A DNA stretch of 64,000 nt from Epiperipatus broadwayi (taxonomy: Eukaryota > Onychophora > Udeonychophora > Euonychophora > Peripatidae). The position numbers were made by a program, and so were the translations under genes. Shown in pieces: positions 35,447 to 46,570 of the stretch. The DNA lies in NCBI GenBank assembly GCA_028023455.1, contig JAQFVV010000072.1, forward strand, positions 205,001-269,000. The letters are read 5' to 3'. Each line of letters begins with the position of its first letter. The first letter of the stretch is position 1. The notes under the pieces were generated by a model. That model saw only the letters and a list, made by a program, of their open reading frames with translations, made no database searches and was not told where the DNA came from.

Positions 35447-35520
35447 ATAATGCCCGAGCGCTTTCAAGAGAACTTAGCTCTCATAATCATGGGCAACAAA
35501 GAATAAGCATAGCATGTTGG
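35447..35520 (-). ncRNA. decayed hammerhead-like motif in Penelope-like arm
   Basis: Minus strand: TGCCC (helix I), ATGATTATG in the core position, AGAG-CTAAGTT-CTCT (helix II), T, GAAA, palindromic AGCGCU, C17, GGGCA (helix I 3', perfect 5-bp match to TGCCC). The layout is hammerhead-like, but the CTGANGA box is not preserved. The mirror copy at about 35990-36056 has the same state. Confidence 0.3.
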
Positions 35521-35575
35521 TATATGCTAAAATATGCTGATATATGTAAATTAGTTGAAAATAAATGTGTCAGCT

Positions 35576-35941
35576 CTAAATGATCCATTTCTTAGAGATT
35601 TTGTAACACGCATCTTTCCTATTCATAGCCTTATCATCAATAGCAATAAAACATGCTTCTTTAACTTTTCTCTTAATGTCATTTCTCTCCCTGCAAACTA
35701 TTCTTGCATTTTTAGGTTCACATGCATGACCAGCTGATTTCTGATGTATTGCAAATATTGAGTTGCAATTTGGGTCTACCTGGGCCTTATTGTAAGAATA
35801 TCTGTGCTGGGATAGTCTTGTAGAAAGAGTTGCTTTCGTTTCCCCATAGTATGATGCCATGCAGTTATTTTCTGGACATGAAATATTATATACGGCCTGA
35901 GAGGTGTTGTTGGGTGTTATAATGTCTTTGGTGTTATGCAT
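35576..35941 (-). CDS. Penelope-like GIY-YIG endonuclease domain (C-terminal fragment)
   Basis: A 121-residue open frame: a Cys-containing AVYNISCPENNCMASYYGET (the YxIxC..C.....Y.GET start of the PLE GIY-YIG domain), LSTRLSQHR (catalytic Arg region), a central His-rich IFAIHQKSAGHACEPKN, then ARIVCRERNDIKRKVKEACF (the E of RKVKEA is the expected catalytic Glu), ending before the terminal arm. In Penelope-like retroelements this domain nicks DNA to start target-primed reverse transcription. The RT that should precede it is absent. The first 15 residues may be arm-derived. Confidence 0.85.
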   Translation of the reverse strand: MHNTKDIITPNNTSQAVYNISCPENNCMASYYGETKATLSTRLSQHRYSYNKAQVDPNCNSIFAIHQKSAGHACEPKNARIVCRERNDIKRKVKEACFIAIDDKAMNRKDACYKISKKWII

Positions 35942-36210
35942 TTATTTTCAACTAATTTACATATATCAGCATATTTTAGCATATACCAACACGCTATGCT
36001 TATTCTTTGTTGCCCATGATTATGAGAGCTAAGTTCTCTTGAAAGCGCTCGGGCATTATTCTTTAGATATTATAATTATTTTGAGTTTATAATATATTGT
36101 TATTTAATCCTGATGAAGCTCTGGTTGTTGTGCGCGTATTTGCGCATTAAAATTATATATATGTATAGTAAGCACCTGAGTTTAATAATTTCTTTAAACA
36201 ATTAAATATA

Positions 36211-37526
36211 TTGCACAGAGACACCTAGTGAATAAGAATACAGAATTATTATTTTTTTATATAAATTTTGATAATTTGATGTCAATATTATTTACTGCAA
36301 AAAAAAATTAACAACTCAGTATTGTTAAATTTTGAGACTTTTAAATTAAATTTAAAACATTTTCTTCTCTCATAAATATTAAATACTTTTTTTTAAAGCT
36401 GAACAAACAAATATTACATAGGAATGTCTAATATGAAATACTTTGCAAGTGGAAATTAATGACATTAGGTTACTAACACAGATGTTTACACATTCATATT
36501 ATTAAATGCATTTGGTTTTATTTACTAGAGAAAGAAGAGCCTTAATAGTCCACAAATAAATATGGAGGGAGCTTAAATTTTACTTAAAAGGAATATATGT
36601 GATTTTTTCTTATATCCTCATACTCACCTCTTTACTTTTCTTAATTGCATTTATTATAAACACAATCACTAGTAATTACATTTTTATTATTCATTAGTTC
36701 TAGTTTGCTGTTATAAATACTTGTTGTTTATTTGATTATAAATTTAGTTATCCTTATGGATAGTCTCTTTGAGTGGCTGTACCATAATATTTAATTAATT
36801 ATGAAGGATAGAGCTTACTTCATAGCACTGAAGATTATCTATAATTCAAATCCTTTTTATTGCACCATAAATTTTGCCACTAATGCAGGATTGCTATTAG
36901 AACCAGATTAAAATTATTTTAGTGTTAAAAACTTCTAAAGAAAAACATCAGCTTTAAGGCAGAGCAAATCTATCAACTAAATGGGTACAACTAATTAGCA
37001 TAAAGAGAAAAAAAAAATTAAAAATGGCATTCACTTAAGCAAATAAAATGAACTTATGTTAACTAGAGGATATAGGGGAAATCAAAACATGGTTTAAAAA
37101 ATATTATTAGAGAGGGATACCTCTGATATAAAAAGTAATTCCTAATGAGTCTCACGCTATCGACTTTAATAGGAAAATTCAAATGACTGAATAATACTTT
37201 CAAAATAAACTGAATTTTTAATAGCATTAATACTTCACAGAACAATCACGTCTGAATACGTTACTTGGATGTGATTGTTCCGTGAAATATTGATATCATA
37301 GACGTTACATATTTGATATGCAGTAAACATCAGTTACGTGTGATTAAAATTATTAGTAATAACATTAAATAAACAATATTTGTTTGATTGACAATTGACA
37401 GTTATATTATTTTCAAAACATTTAAAAGAATTGATTGAAATTAAAATATACTGCCTACAATGGCAGATAGAAAATAATTCAGAGCTTTATATTTAAAGCT
37501 GGCTACATAAATGTCCAATATAAAGA
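36211..37526. other. no gene seen
   Basis: AT-rich, non-coding. TGTTCTGTGAAG-type and inverted CCGTGAAATATTGA segments around 37230-37290 make a short hairpin around GTTACTTGGATG. Nothing else is supported. The 5' UTR of the LINE may extend into its start. Confidence 0.4.
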
Positions 37527-37539
37527 GGGTTGAATGTTT

Positions 37540-37652
37540 TTTTTTTCATATATCATAGCATCGGCCGGGAGGCGAACCCACAACAACCGTCTGCAACCAA
37601 CTGCTTAGTTGCAAGGCAGCTGCGCTAACCTCTCGGCTAACAACGCTTGACA
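37540..37652 (-). mobile_element. tRNA-derived SINE, type 1
   Basis: Minus orientation: poly-T, then CATATATCATAGCATCGGCC, GGAGGCGAACCCACAAC (B-box), and CTCGGCTAACAACGCTTGAC at the promoter end. Flanked by GGGTTGAATGTTT (37527-37539) and the same 13 bp at 37653-37665. Confidence 0.9.
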
Positions 37653-37665
37653 GGGTTGAATGTTT

Positions 37666-37752
37666 TTGAAGGCGAACCCGCAACAACCGTCTGCAACCAA
37701 CTGCTTGCTTGCAAGGCGGCTGCGCTAACCGCTCGGCTAACAACGCTTGACA
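37666..37752 (-). mobile_element. second, tail-less type 1 SINE in tandem
   Basis: GGCGAACCCGCAACAACCG to CTAACAACGCTTGACA, lacking the tail and its A-run, followed by a third copy of the flank (GGATTGAATGTTT, 37753-37765). It arose by unequal exchange or by nested insertion at one target. Confidence 0.85.
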
Positions 37753-37765
37753 GGATTGAATGTTT

Positions 37766-38506
37766 ATTGTGTCTACTATATAATGATACGTAATGTATGT
37801 GGGATTCAAACTCAGACTTTATGTAAAAAATAGAACAAATGTTCACATTTAAACTTGAATAAAGACTGAATAACTAAAAAGGTTAACTGAAGTGTATTTA
37901 CTAAAATGATTTTTATTTACACTCACTGCTTAAGTAAGAATAAAAAGTACTTTTACGACTTTATAAACAATTCGTTTTTGTTCTTTCGTTTCATAGATTA
38001 GCTTTTGTTTTTTATCTTCTTGCTGCTTTATTTATATTCTCTATAGATTTGCCATTACAACCAAGAGAGTATTGTATTACATCTAAAAGTGAGAAAAAAA
38101 TCAATAATTCTATGAAGACTTTTGTTATTTATATAATCTTAATAAAGGGATAAAAAAAAAGTTCTCAGTAACGTATTTTTGTTGTAAACATTGAATTTTT
38201 AAGAATCGTCTATAATATTGGAAAACATTCAAATAAAAAGAATAGAGATATTTTTTTTTACATATACAGATAGATTACATTAATCCAAACATCACTCATT
38301 CAACAATTTCTATTATCTAAACAAAATTGGAAAGTATTCTTTTGATTTTTATTATATAAAAAGTTTTACAAATAGAAACAGATTCTGTGTTCATAGAAAA
38401 TACAAAAGCTCTCTTAAAAAATTACTCTTATATTAAAATTTCAGCAGAATCTGAACTTATAATGAGGGAGAATGGATATGTTGTAGAAATCTAAAAATTC
38501 ACATCC
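37766..38506. other. no gene seen
   Basis: AT-rich, non-coding. Confidence 0.4.
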
Positions 38507-38520
38507 AAAAAAGTCCTGGA

Positions 38521-38621
38521 GTCTTGCATTGGTGGTCGAGAGGTCAGCGCAACTGCCTTGCACTTGCAGGCTGTTGCACAGGTTGCAGGTTTGCGTCCCG
38601 GCCGATGTTATGACACTTGAA
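38521..38621 (+). mobile_element. tRNA-derived SINE, type 1 (diverged)
   Basis: GTCTTGCATTGGTGGTCGAG to GGCCGATGTTATGACACTTG plus A-run. B-box GGTTTGCGTCCCGG. Direct repeat AAAAGTCCTGGA on both sides (38509-38520 and 38626-38637). The central GCACTTGCAGGCTGTTGCAC differs from the other copies. Confidence 0.85.
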
Positions 38622-38934
38622 AAAAAAAAGTCCTGGAAACAGGATTTTAGGATTAGTAGTAGTCTATCTGTTTATTGAAAAAGATTCATTTGTATAGTTA
38701 TCATAAACATTTTGTTTTTGTTTTTTAATCTTCATTCTCCTCTTCTTTTATTCCTCCCCTCTTGTCTCTTTTCTTCTGGAATTAAGTAGCTATACTTATT
38801 TTATATATGGGTATTAACTTGGTAACTCTCATACTTGTTGATAATTGTTGGATGTTTCCTTCAGAAAAAGCTTATTTGTTCTGCTAATTTGGATCAGTTT
38901 ATCATTATTTCAACTTAGAAATTTGAAGAAGTCA

Positions 38935-39605
38935 GTATTATATGATCACCATTCTTTATTCTTATACAAACTGTTTACACAGAGGCTAAATTCTCCATAC
39001 TGTAGTGCCACTTGGTGCAAGCCAGAGTAATTAATGGATGCACAAATGTTTGTGCATAAAATTCCTATCTAGTGCCTACTCATCCAAAACTTCCAGACTA
39101 ATTTTTAGCATGTGCATTTCGTAAGTAAAGAGCCATGGATATGAGAGCACTGCACCTAAATCATAGGATCTAATGCAACCCTCCACAGCCACTTTTACCT
39201 TATTAGCTAACTATAAATCATGCCCAATAAGACTATGGTGACTGTGGTAATTAAAGAATCAAAGACATTAAAAACTATGGATGCTGAACTGAGTTCAAAT
39301 CTATATGACTCTAGAAGCTAATAATCTTGAATTAAAAACATCATTGTGCTTTTATTTGGGAGTCAAAGCTTTATAGTTAGCTAATGAGGTAAAAGGTGGC
39401 TGTTGGAGGGTGGCATTAGATCCAAAGATCTATGTGCAGTGCTCTCATATCCAAAGCTCCTCAATGATGAAATCAACAAGCTAGAAACTAGTCTTAGGAT
39501 ATTGGATGAGTAGGCATTAGATAGGGATTTAATACCCCAAACTTTCCTGCATCCATTGATTACCCTGGCTTGCACTGAGTAGTGCTACTGTATGGAGAGT
39601 TTAGA
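38935..39605. repeat. family B foldback repeat, complete pair of arms
   Basis: Left arm (minus) ATGATCACCATTCTTTATTC to about 39222; right arm (plus) to GTGCTACTGTATGGAGAG. Both arms end in GGAGA.TT...AGTGCTACTG. Arm order is the same as at 6600-6915. Hammerhead-like segments: left (39075-39115) heavily decayed, right (39462-39502) ATGATGA-AATC...GCTA-GAAA-CTAGTC. Confidence 0.85.
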
Positions 39606-40034
39606 CTCTCTGTAAGAACTCAGTATCTTATTGATAGTTGTTTAAAAGCTAACATCTTCATTGTTTATGACAGAAAAAATGCCCAGAAGGTGTTCTTTCT
39701 AATCTAGTTTTTATGCATAGTTTTTATAACCAAAAAACATAATTTTTTTTAGAACCAAAAAACATATTTTTTTTGCTTATTTATAAAAAAATTTTGATTA
39801 TTTTTACATATACATGTATAGTTTGAATTTATACATTTATCTTTAATTTTTAAAAATATAAATTAATAAACTTGACCATAAATAAACAAAGGAAATCGTG
39901 GTGTGTATAATATCATTATCTGTCAGAACTGACCTGATGTTAAAATCTTGTCAGATATTGTAATAATTACATTTAAACTCCAAGTACAGTATATGAATTA
40001 TGTTTGTATTTCAAAAATATTACAGATTTCAGCC
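39606..40034. other. no gene seen
   Basis: AT-rich spacer between family B and family A copies. AAACCAAAAAACATA is repeated at 39730 and 39755. Confidence 0.4.
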
Positions 40035-40445
40035 TGTATCCAGCCCATCCTTCTTCATGTATTTAAATAGTGAAGGTCCTATACATGAGAGGTCAGGGTG
40101 ACTTAAGCTCAATATGAGTATAATAATATTGCCTTCAACAAAAGATTTGGCCATACCACCACCAGATTTTTAATGATATGGATGGCTGAAAAATTGGAGG
40201 GTAGAATAGATCGAAACAAGTTCATTAAAGTTTGAAGATTTGTTATCTTAATGTAAATGAGAACAGATTATTTATATGTGTGTGAGATGATGATCCAGAC
40301 CCACTGATGAGTGCTGGTTCAGCATGAAATATGTATATTAGAGATCATTTATCTTTTTCATGTGTATGTGGTCATGTGTATTAGTTGTATGAAACAGAGT
40401 GGATTGCTGAAGGGAGATTGAATGTCTGTATTCAAATACCCTATA
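40035..40445 (+). repeat. family A repeat, copy 4 (single arm)
   Basis: From CCTGTATCCAGCCCATC through AGATTTTTAATG.TATGGATG, TCATTAAAGTTTGAAGAT, the hammerhead block and ATTCAAATACCCTATAAT. The block at 40299-40343 keeps CTGATGA, GTGCT-GGTTC-AGCAT and GAAA, but helix I pairing is lost (CCCA against TTAGA). Confidence 0.8.
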
Positions 40446-41603
40446 ATTAATAATTATAAAGCAAATATCTCATTTTAAATCAGAATTTAATAGATTTGTT
40501 ATGGTCACATTTAAAGAAAAAACAAAATAAAAATTAATTCATTTATTTTTTGTGAGTTTACTTTCACATTAAAATATGGTCATTATGTGGTGTAATGATG
40601 TCCTTTGTTTACATTTACAAGTCAGTTTTCAAAAATCAAATGTGATATTTTGGAATATTATTCATTTTATAAAATTAAATTTAAAAAAAATCCAAGTCCA
40701 ATTTATTGAGTTTTAGTAAAAATAAATGTTTTATACAGATGTGAAAGGTTGAGCAGTTTCAAAAACTTCCACTAGATGGAACAAAGGTAAATGTCAGATT
40801 TTTTTTTAATGTCAGATTTTGTAAGGGTTAATAAGAAATCTGCAATTATCAAAATGGCAACAAAGACTTCATTCTGCATCTAAATATTTTACAAAGAAGA
40901 ACTATTTACAAAGAATTTTTTTTAAGATACACAGCATGAAGAGATAATAACACTTCATACTCAAAATGAAATAAATAACACATTTTAACAATCACATGAT
41001 CACCATCTCTGGTTGGCACAGGGTGGCACTACTGTATGGAGAGTTTTGCCTTGTTTAGTAACATTTTAATATGAGGATATTCTCTGGAGATATCATTTCA
41101 CTCCCCCCCCCATCCAGAATTGAACTAAAAATGGATGCATAATGAATTGAACAACCAACATGCACTAAGTAATTCCACAGTTCAGAGTTAGAAAAGATAT
41201 AAAGCTCACTGTGGCTCTCCTGTCTTTAAACTGATTTTTAAAAATTAGAGAGGAAATGCAAATTTTTTTGAAAGATTTCTATATTAATTTCTTTTAAATT
41301 TTTTTTTTCAAAAATAGATATTGTAAATACAAAAAAAAAAGTATTGATTAAAAAAAATTGTCAAGTTTCTTACTGCATTTTTAAAATTATCTGATAAAGA
41401 TAATTAAAAACATTTTAAAATTATTGTCAGCAAAAAGGATAGATAGCAAAATGCTATTATGTATTCCAAGAGAAAAACTTTTATTTTAACAAACTTTTAT
41501 CATTAAAATATTGCAAGTGGTTACACAAGTTGTTAAAATACAACCTCTAGTAAACAATAGATACTAGAATGTTGCACAAGTCATAAACTAGAAAGAAGTT
41601 TGA
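40446..41603. other. no gene; small family B fragment at 40985-41055
   Basis: ACATGATCACCATCTCTGG and GGCACTACTGTATGGAGAG at 40994-41045 are the two outer ends of a family B unit with the interior deleted. The rest is AT-rich with a C-run at 41102-41110. Confidence 0.55.
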
Positions 41604-44600
41604 GGATATTGTATGACCTAGGCAACCTATGCACGTGCCTAGGGCCCGTAATTTTTGGGGCCCGAAAATTAGGTTTTTAATTTTTAAATTTTTATAATTA
41701 ATTTTTATTTTTATTTAACAGAAAAACATGATATTCATAATTATTGCTGAAACATATCCAAATTATGCCGAATCGTTGATTTATAAAGTCGAAAAGTGTG
41801 GACGAGCATTCCCATGCTTTTGTATCCATGCCCGTGAGTGTCAATGTGTGTAAATATGATAGAGCCTCACGCCTATCGAGCCTTTACTATGCACATGTTT
41901 AAAAAGTCAAACGTAACTATTTAAAATCAGTGTTTCCTGAACGTATTGCATCTTATGTGAGTTGTGATTGAAAATTGTGCAATTAAGACTTAAGTACCTA
42001 GACTTGATTGCAAATAGATTGTTTTGGATTCATATTTCATAGTTAATATTTTCTGGAATTCCTAAAATAAAAATGTAAGTTTTTATAAAAGTATTACATT
42101 ATTTAATTAAAATAATATATTATATAAAATACCACAAATTGTGATTTTCTTTGTGATTGTGATATTGAGTAAAAATAAATTTAATTAAAGATTATTTTCT
42201 TTCTTTTTTAGTACTTGGTCTTTAAAATGAGTTCCTATAAACATTTAAGTGGAAGTGAAAAAAGAAAATGAAAAGCAGATCGAGATAAAGTGGCAAAACA
42301 AATTTTAACTGTAGATGGAGAACAATTATTACAAAAATTGTCATTATTTTCACAAATTTCACCTGCTCAAACTCCAGAAACATCATTTGTGTCCGAAACT
42401 ATTCTGCAAAAAGACCAGCAGGAAAAACCAAGCAATTCTGTTTATGAAAATGAAACAAAAGAAGAAAATAAAAATTTTAAATTATCTCAAAGTAATGAAG
42501 AAACTAAGAGTTTTGTAAATGATATTGCATTATGGCCAGAATACTTAACAGACACCATGTGAGAGAATTATATAAAAAATCCACCAAAATCAATAAATGG
42601 ATCTTTGGAATCATCTTCTATTCAATGCAATGAAGGGTCAAAACAAATCACAAGAAAATTAACTATTGCCTCCTTCTTCAGAACAATTAATAGCAGGGGG
42701 AAAGTTAAAAGAGATTGGTTGGCTTATACTGAAACCAACAACTTATTGTACTGTTACATTTGTAAATTATTTTCCAAGCAAACAACGCTAATGACAAAAG
42801 GGACGAATGATTGGAAAAATGTGCATAAAAAATTGTCGGAGCATGAAAACTCCAGTGACCACATTAACTCCATTTTAATTTTTATAACAAGATCTAAAAT
42901 CACCGGATGCATTGACACTGAACTGGAAAAACAAATTATAAATGAAAAAAATATTGGAGAGAAGTACTTAAATGTGTGGTAGCAACAATCAAATTTATTT
43001 CTTCATACTCTTTAGCGTTTCGTGGTAAAAATGAATGTTTTTTGTTGAAATAATGGTAATTATATAGGGGCTTTGGAATATTTATCCGAGTTCGATCCAT
43101 TTTTGCAGGAACACATGAAAAAATATGCAAACTGCGGCACTGGTACTATGAACTATTTGTCATCTACAATATGTGATGAATTTATTTCTATTATATTGAA
43201 AGATTTACAACTCACAATAGTGAACGAAATAAAGGAAGCCAAATTTTACTCTCTAATTATTGATTCAACACCTGATATATCTCACGTAGATCAACTGACT
43301 GTCATTATTCGCTATGTTCTTCCAAGTGGTATAAAAGAAAGATTTTTGGGATTTCTGCCTATATTTTCTTATACTGGTGAAAACTTGGAGAAAGTTATTT
43401 TAGAATTTTTAAATAATATAGATTTAGACATCACTAACTGTCGAGGACAGAGTTATGATAATGCATTTAATATGTTGGGTAAATATAAGGGACTCCAATC
43501 CAGAATAAAACAACATATTTTTTCTGCCCATTTTATACCATGCACAAATCATTCATTAAATTTAATTGGAAATGCTGCTGCCGAAAGTTGCATGGAAATG
43601 ACCACTTTTTTCAATATCGCTCAGGAATTGTATGTATTTTTTTCAAGTTCTACACATAGGTGGAATGCATTACAAAAATTTTGTAAGAGCAAACAATTGA
43701 ATATTAAACCTATTTGTGACACCAGATGGTCTGCTCGTTCCGATGCTGTGAAATCCTTAAAGGAAAATTTTGAAGAAATTAAACATTGTTTATGTCATTT
43801 TTTCTCAAACAAACATGAAAAACCATTAACAAGGTCTGAAGCTGCCGATTTACATAAAAAACTTGATACATTTGAGTATGTACTGTTACTTATTATATGG
43901 GAAAAGATTTTAGAGAGAATAGATGCTTCAAACAAGACTCTTCAACAAAAAGACGAATCCTTAAATACAGCAGTTTTAATATATGATTCATTGATAGATT
44001 TCATACAAACTATTAGAGATGATTTTGATAATTTAGAAAAAGAAGCAGAAAAAGTTAAAGATATTGCATATACTGATGATAAAAAAACGTAAGAAAATAC
44101 GAAAACTATTTCATGATGAAATTCCGAAACATGAAATAAGATTCAGTGGCAAAGAATATTTTAAAGTTAATATTTTTTTTGTTCTATGCGATTCTTTAAT
44201 AGCAACATTAAAAAAAGATCTGAGGGATATAAAACTATTAACAATAAATTCAAAACAATTTTTTATGATAGTGATGTTGGTGATTCTTCAATAGAGGAAT
44301 TAAAATGTTACGAACAAGATTTAAACCTAGCAGAACTGAAAAATGAAGTATTACAATTTAAAACTTTTATAAGTAAAGAAAATATTTTTTCGCCTGTATC
44401 CATGTGGTCATTTATTCAGGAAAATAATATTATTGCAACATTTCCTAATTTAAACATAATTCTGAGAATTTATTTAACCCTTCCAATAAGCAATGCAAGC
44501 GGTGAAAGATCATTCTCAGTAATGGTCAGAATAAAAAAAAATTTAAGATCCACATTAGGCCAACAAAAATTATTAAATAATTCTATTAATTATTAAATAA

Positions 44601-44936
44601 TTCTATTAATTATGACAAACTGATTGACGAGTTTGCAGAATTAAAAGTGAGAAAAAAGGCAATATAACTAATCAATCTGGGTATATTTGTTTAAGTATTA
44701 TTGTTTGTTTAATAAATTATGTTTATGTTTGTTTGTTTTGATAAATTATGTTTATTTAATTTTTGTACATGTATATTATTTTTTACCTTTTTTTTCTTGG
44801 AATCCGATAATTAAATAGAATTACATACTAATGCTTTAAAACCAAAATACCAAACGCAAAGTATATATCATGACTGAAAAATAGGCCCGGAATTACAATG
44901 TTGCCTAGGGTCCCCTTTAGCCTTAGTCCGCCACTG
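41604..44936 (+). mobile_element. decayed ZMYM1-like hAT transposon
   Basis: The right end reads TTGCCTAGGGTCCCCTTTAG then CCTTAGTCCGCCACTG, the inverted CAGTGGCGGA... terminus of this hAT group. The left side has ACCTAGGCAACC and GTGCCTAGGGCCCG but lacks the outermost CAGTGGCGGA, so a few bases are missing there. The transposase gene fills the centre. No 8-bp duplication can be checked because the left tip is lost. It is inserted in a family B repeat (similar sequence at 44940-45060 and 45380-45440). Confidence 0.85.
42228..44640 (+). pseudogene. ZMYM1-like hAT transposase, frameshifted
   Basis: Starts MSSYKHLSGSEKRK with a stop two codons later. Then an acidic linker, and at 42600-42980 a TTF-type zinc finger region (ITRKLTIASFFRTINSRGK, WLAYTETNNLLYCYICKLFS, KLSEHENSSDHINS, with Cys-x2-Cys and His residues). 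After two breaks near 42982 and 43070 comes the DUF4371/RNase H-like core: IIDSTPDISHVDQLTV (catalytic Asp), NCRGQSYDNAFNMLGKYKG, FIPCTNHSLNLIGNAAAESC, and PICDTRWSARSDAVKSL. Another frameshift near 44090 is followed by the C-terminal dimerisation block LTLPISNASGERSFSVMVRI. It would have cut and moved the transposon. With at least four breaks it is dead, although the single 339-codon frame at 43073-44092 is well kept. Confidence 0.9.
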
Positions 44937-44939
44937 ATG

Positions 44940-45440
44940 AGAATGCATTGGAGAGGAATAATTGCACAATCTTCTAATATCTATTGATTATTAGAGCTTG
45001 CATTAGCTGGTAATATAGTATAGAGAAATTCACTAGATGTTTTAGCTTGTGTGAGCATAACAAAAGGTGAAATAATTTAATATCAATCCTATCCAAAGGA
45101 TGATAATGACTATAGTCACTAAAAAACCAAATATCCCAAAATATATGGATATTGAACAGTATCAGATCTGTATGACTATGTGAGAAAATTTCTTAGATTG
45201 AAAGCATTGTTAAGTTTCATTTTGAGCTGATAGCTTTATGGTTAACCAAAAAGGTAAAATATGGATAATGGAAAGATGCATTGGATGCAAAGTTTCACAT
45301 GCACTGCTCTCAGATCCAAGACTCTTCACTGTTGAAAGTGATAAGCTAGAAAATACTTTAAAAAAGCACTGGATAGGATTAAAATGCACAACCTTCTAGA
45401 TCTATTGACTACTAGAGTTTACACTAGCTGGCGTTATTAT
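44940..45440 (+). repeat. family B repeat copy, diverged
   Basis: ATGACTATAGTCACTAAA, GGATATTGAACAGTATCAG, TGCACTGCTCTCAGATCC, then ACTGTTGA-AAGTGAT...GCTA-GAAAA. The core T to G change at position 5/6 and the loss of CTAGTC leave no ribozyme-like potential. Split from its left part by the hAT transposon. Confidence 0.7.
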
Positions 45441-45785
45441 CATCAATGATGTCACTTTAGTAAGGAAATCTACATTTCACATCCAAAATTTTAAATGAAT
45501 AATTTATACACTAAGATTTTTTCCAGACAGAGGGTTCTCTGCAAGATACCTATTTATTCAAGGTACTAAGTCTTACTGCACTCATAAATCATGAATCAAA
45601 GACATTTGAGTCCCTGGTTCACTCCTAGAAACAAACAAACAAAAAAAAACAAATCACTTGTATGTTAACAATGACATAAAATATATTCATCCTCTCTTGT
45701 TATCAATAAATTTTGTAAATACTTAAAAGAAAATCTCAAAGAGTGCATTATGTATTGGGCAACTTACATTATTAAATATTTAATA

Positions 45786-46570
45786 TATAGGGTATATGAG
45801 CACAGACTTCCACATGAGCAACCACTCACCACTCTATCTCATATCACTGATACACTTGAACACACATATGTTGAAAAGATAAATAATCATCAATATACGT
45901 ATTTCATGCTAAACCAGCAATCATCAGTTGGTCCAGATCTCTACACATATATATATAATAAGTGCTCATATTATATATTAAGATAGCCAGTCTTCATATT
46001 TTAATGGACAGGCTTCAATCCACTCCACACTCCAACTCTACGACCATCCATCCATATACCTTTTATTTTACATATATTGATACAGGTATATAATAGGCCT
46101 GTATTTCAGTTATTACATAGTAGAGATGTCTGCCCATCCCTTGTATATGTATTAAATGCATTATGTTTTGTACATGAGGGGTCAGATTGACTTTAGGTCA
46201 ACGTGGGTGTGACACAAATCTCAGCCTCAGGGTGGCCTTTGAGTGTTCCATCATCAGATTTTCAATTGGATGGATAATTGAAGAGTTGGAGTGTGGAGTG
46301 TTTTAAAGTCTGTCCATTAAAGTATAAAGACTGGCTATCAATATATATCTGAGCACTTATTGCATATATGTGTAGAGATAATAATCTGGACCAACTGATG
46401 ATTGCTGGTTTAGTATTAAATATGTATATTGCTGATTATTTATCTTTTCAACATATATGTGTTCAAGTGTATCAGTGATATGAGATAGAGTGGTGAGTGT
46501 CATGTGAAAGTTTGTGCTCATATACCCTATATATTACATATATTGATACAGATATATAATAGGCCTGTAT
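45786..46570. repeat. family A foldback repeat, copy 5 (full pair)
   Basis: Left arm (minus) from TATAGGGTATATGAGCACAG to about 46060; unpaired centre with GAGGGGTCAGATTGAC and ATCATCAGATTTTC; right arm (plus) to GTGCTCATATACCCTATA. Arms are about 280 bp. Outer borders on both sides carry GATACAGGTATATAATAGGC-type sequence (46080 and 46547). Hammerhead blocks: left 45888-45932 with helix I weakened; right 46390-46434 with GAAA changed to TAAA. Confidence 0.9.

Larger units (their letters stand above)
35352..36195 (-). mobile_element. truncated Penelope-like element with inverted terminal arms
   Basis: Arms about 35355-35568 and 35938-36158 are inverted copies (GATTATGAGAGCTAAGTTCT, CTTGAAAGCGCTCGGGCATT, CCTGATGAAGCTC...GTTGTTGTG). 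The GIY-YIG-encoding segment lies between them. A 15-bp direct repeat AAACAATTAAATATA flanks the whole (35337-35351 and 36196-36210), so it inserted as a unit. Reverse-transcriptase sequence is missing, so only the 3' end of the element arrived. Inverted terminal repeats are common in Penelope-like elements. Confidence 0.85.

Noticed and set aside
37546-37846. Frames reading AVSAAALQASSWLQTVV
   Set aside because: Translations of tRNA-derived SINEs, not proteins.
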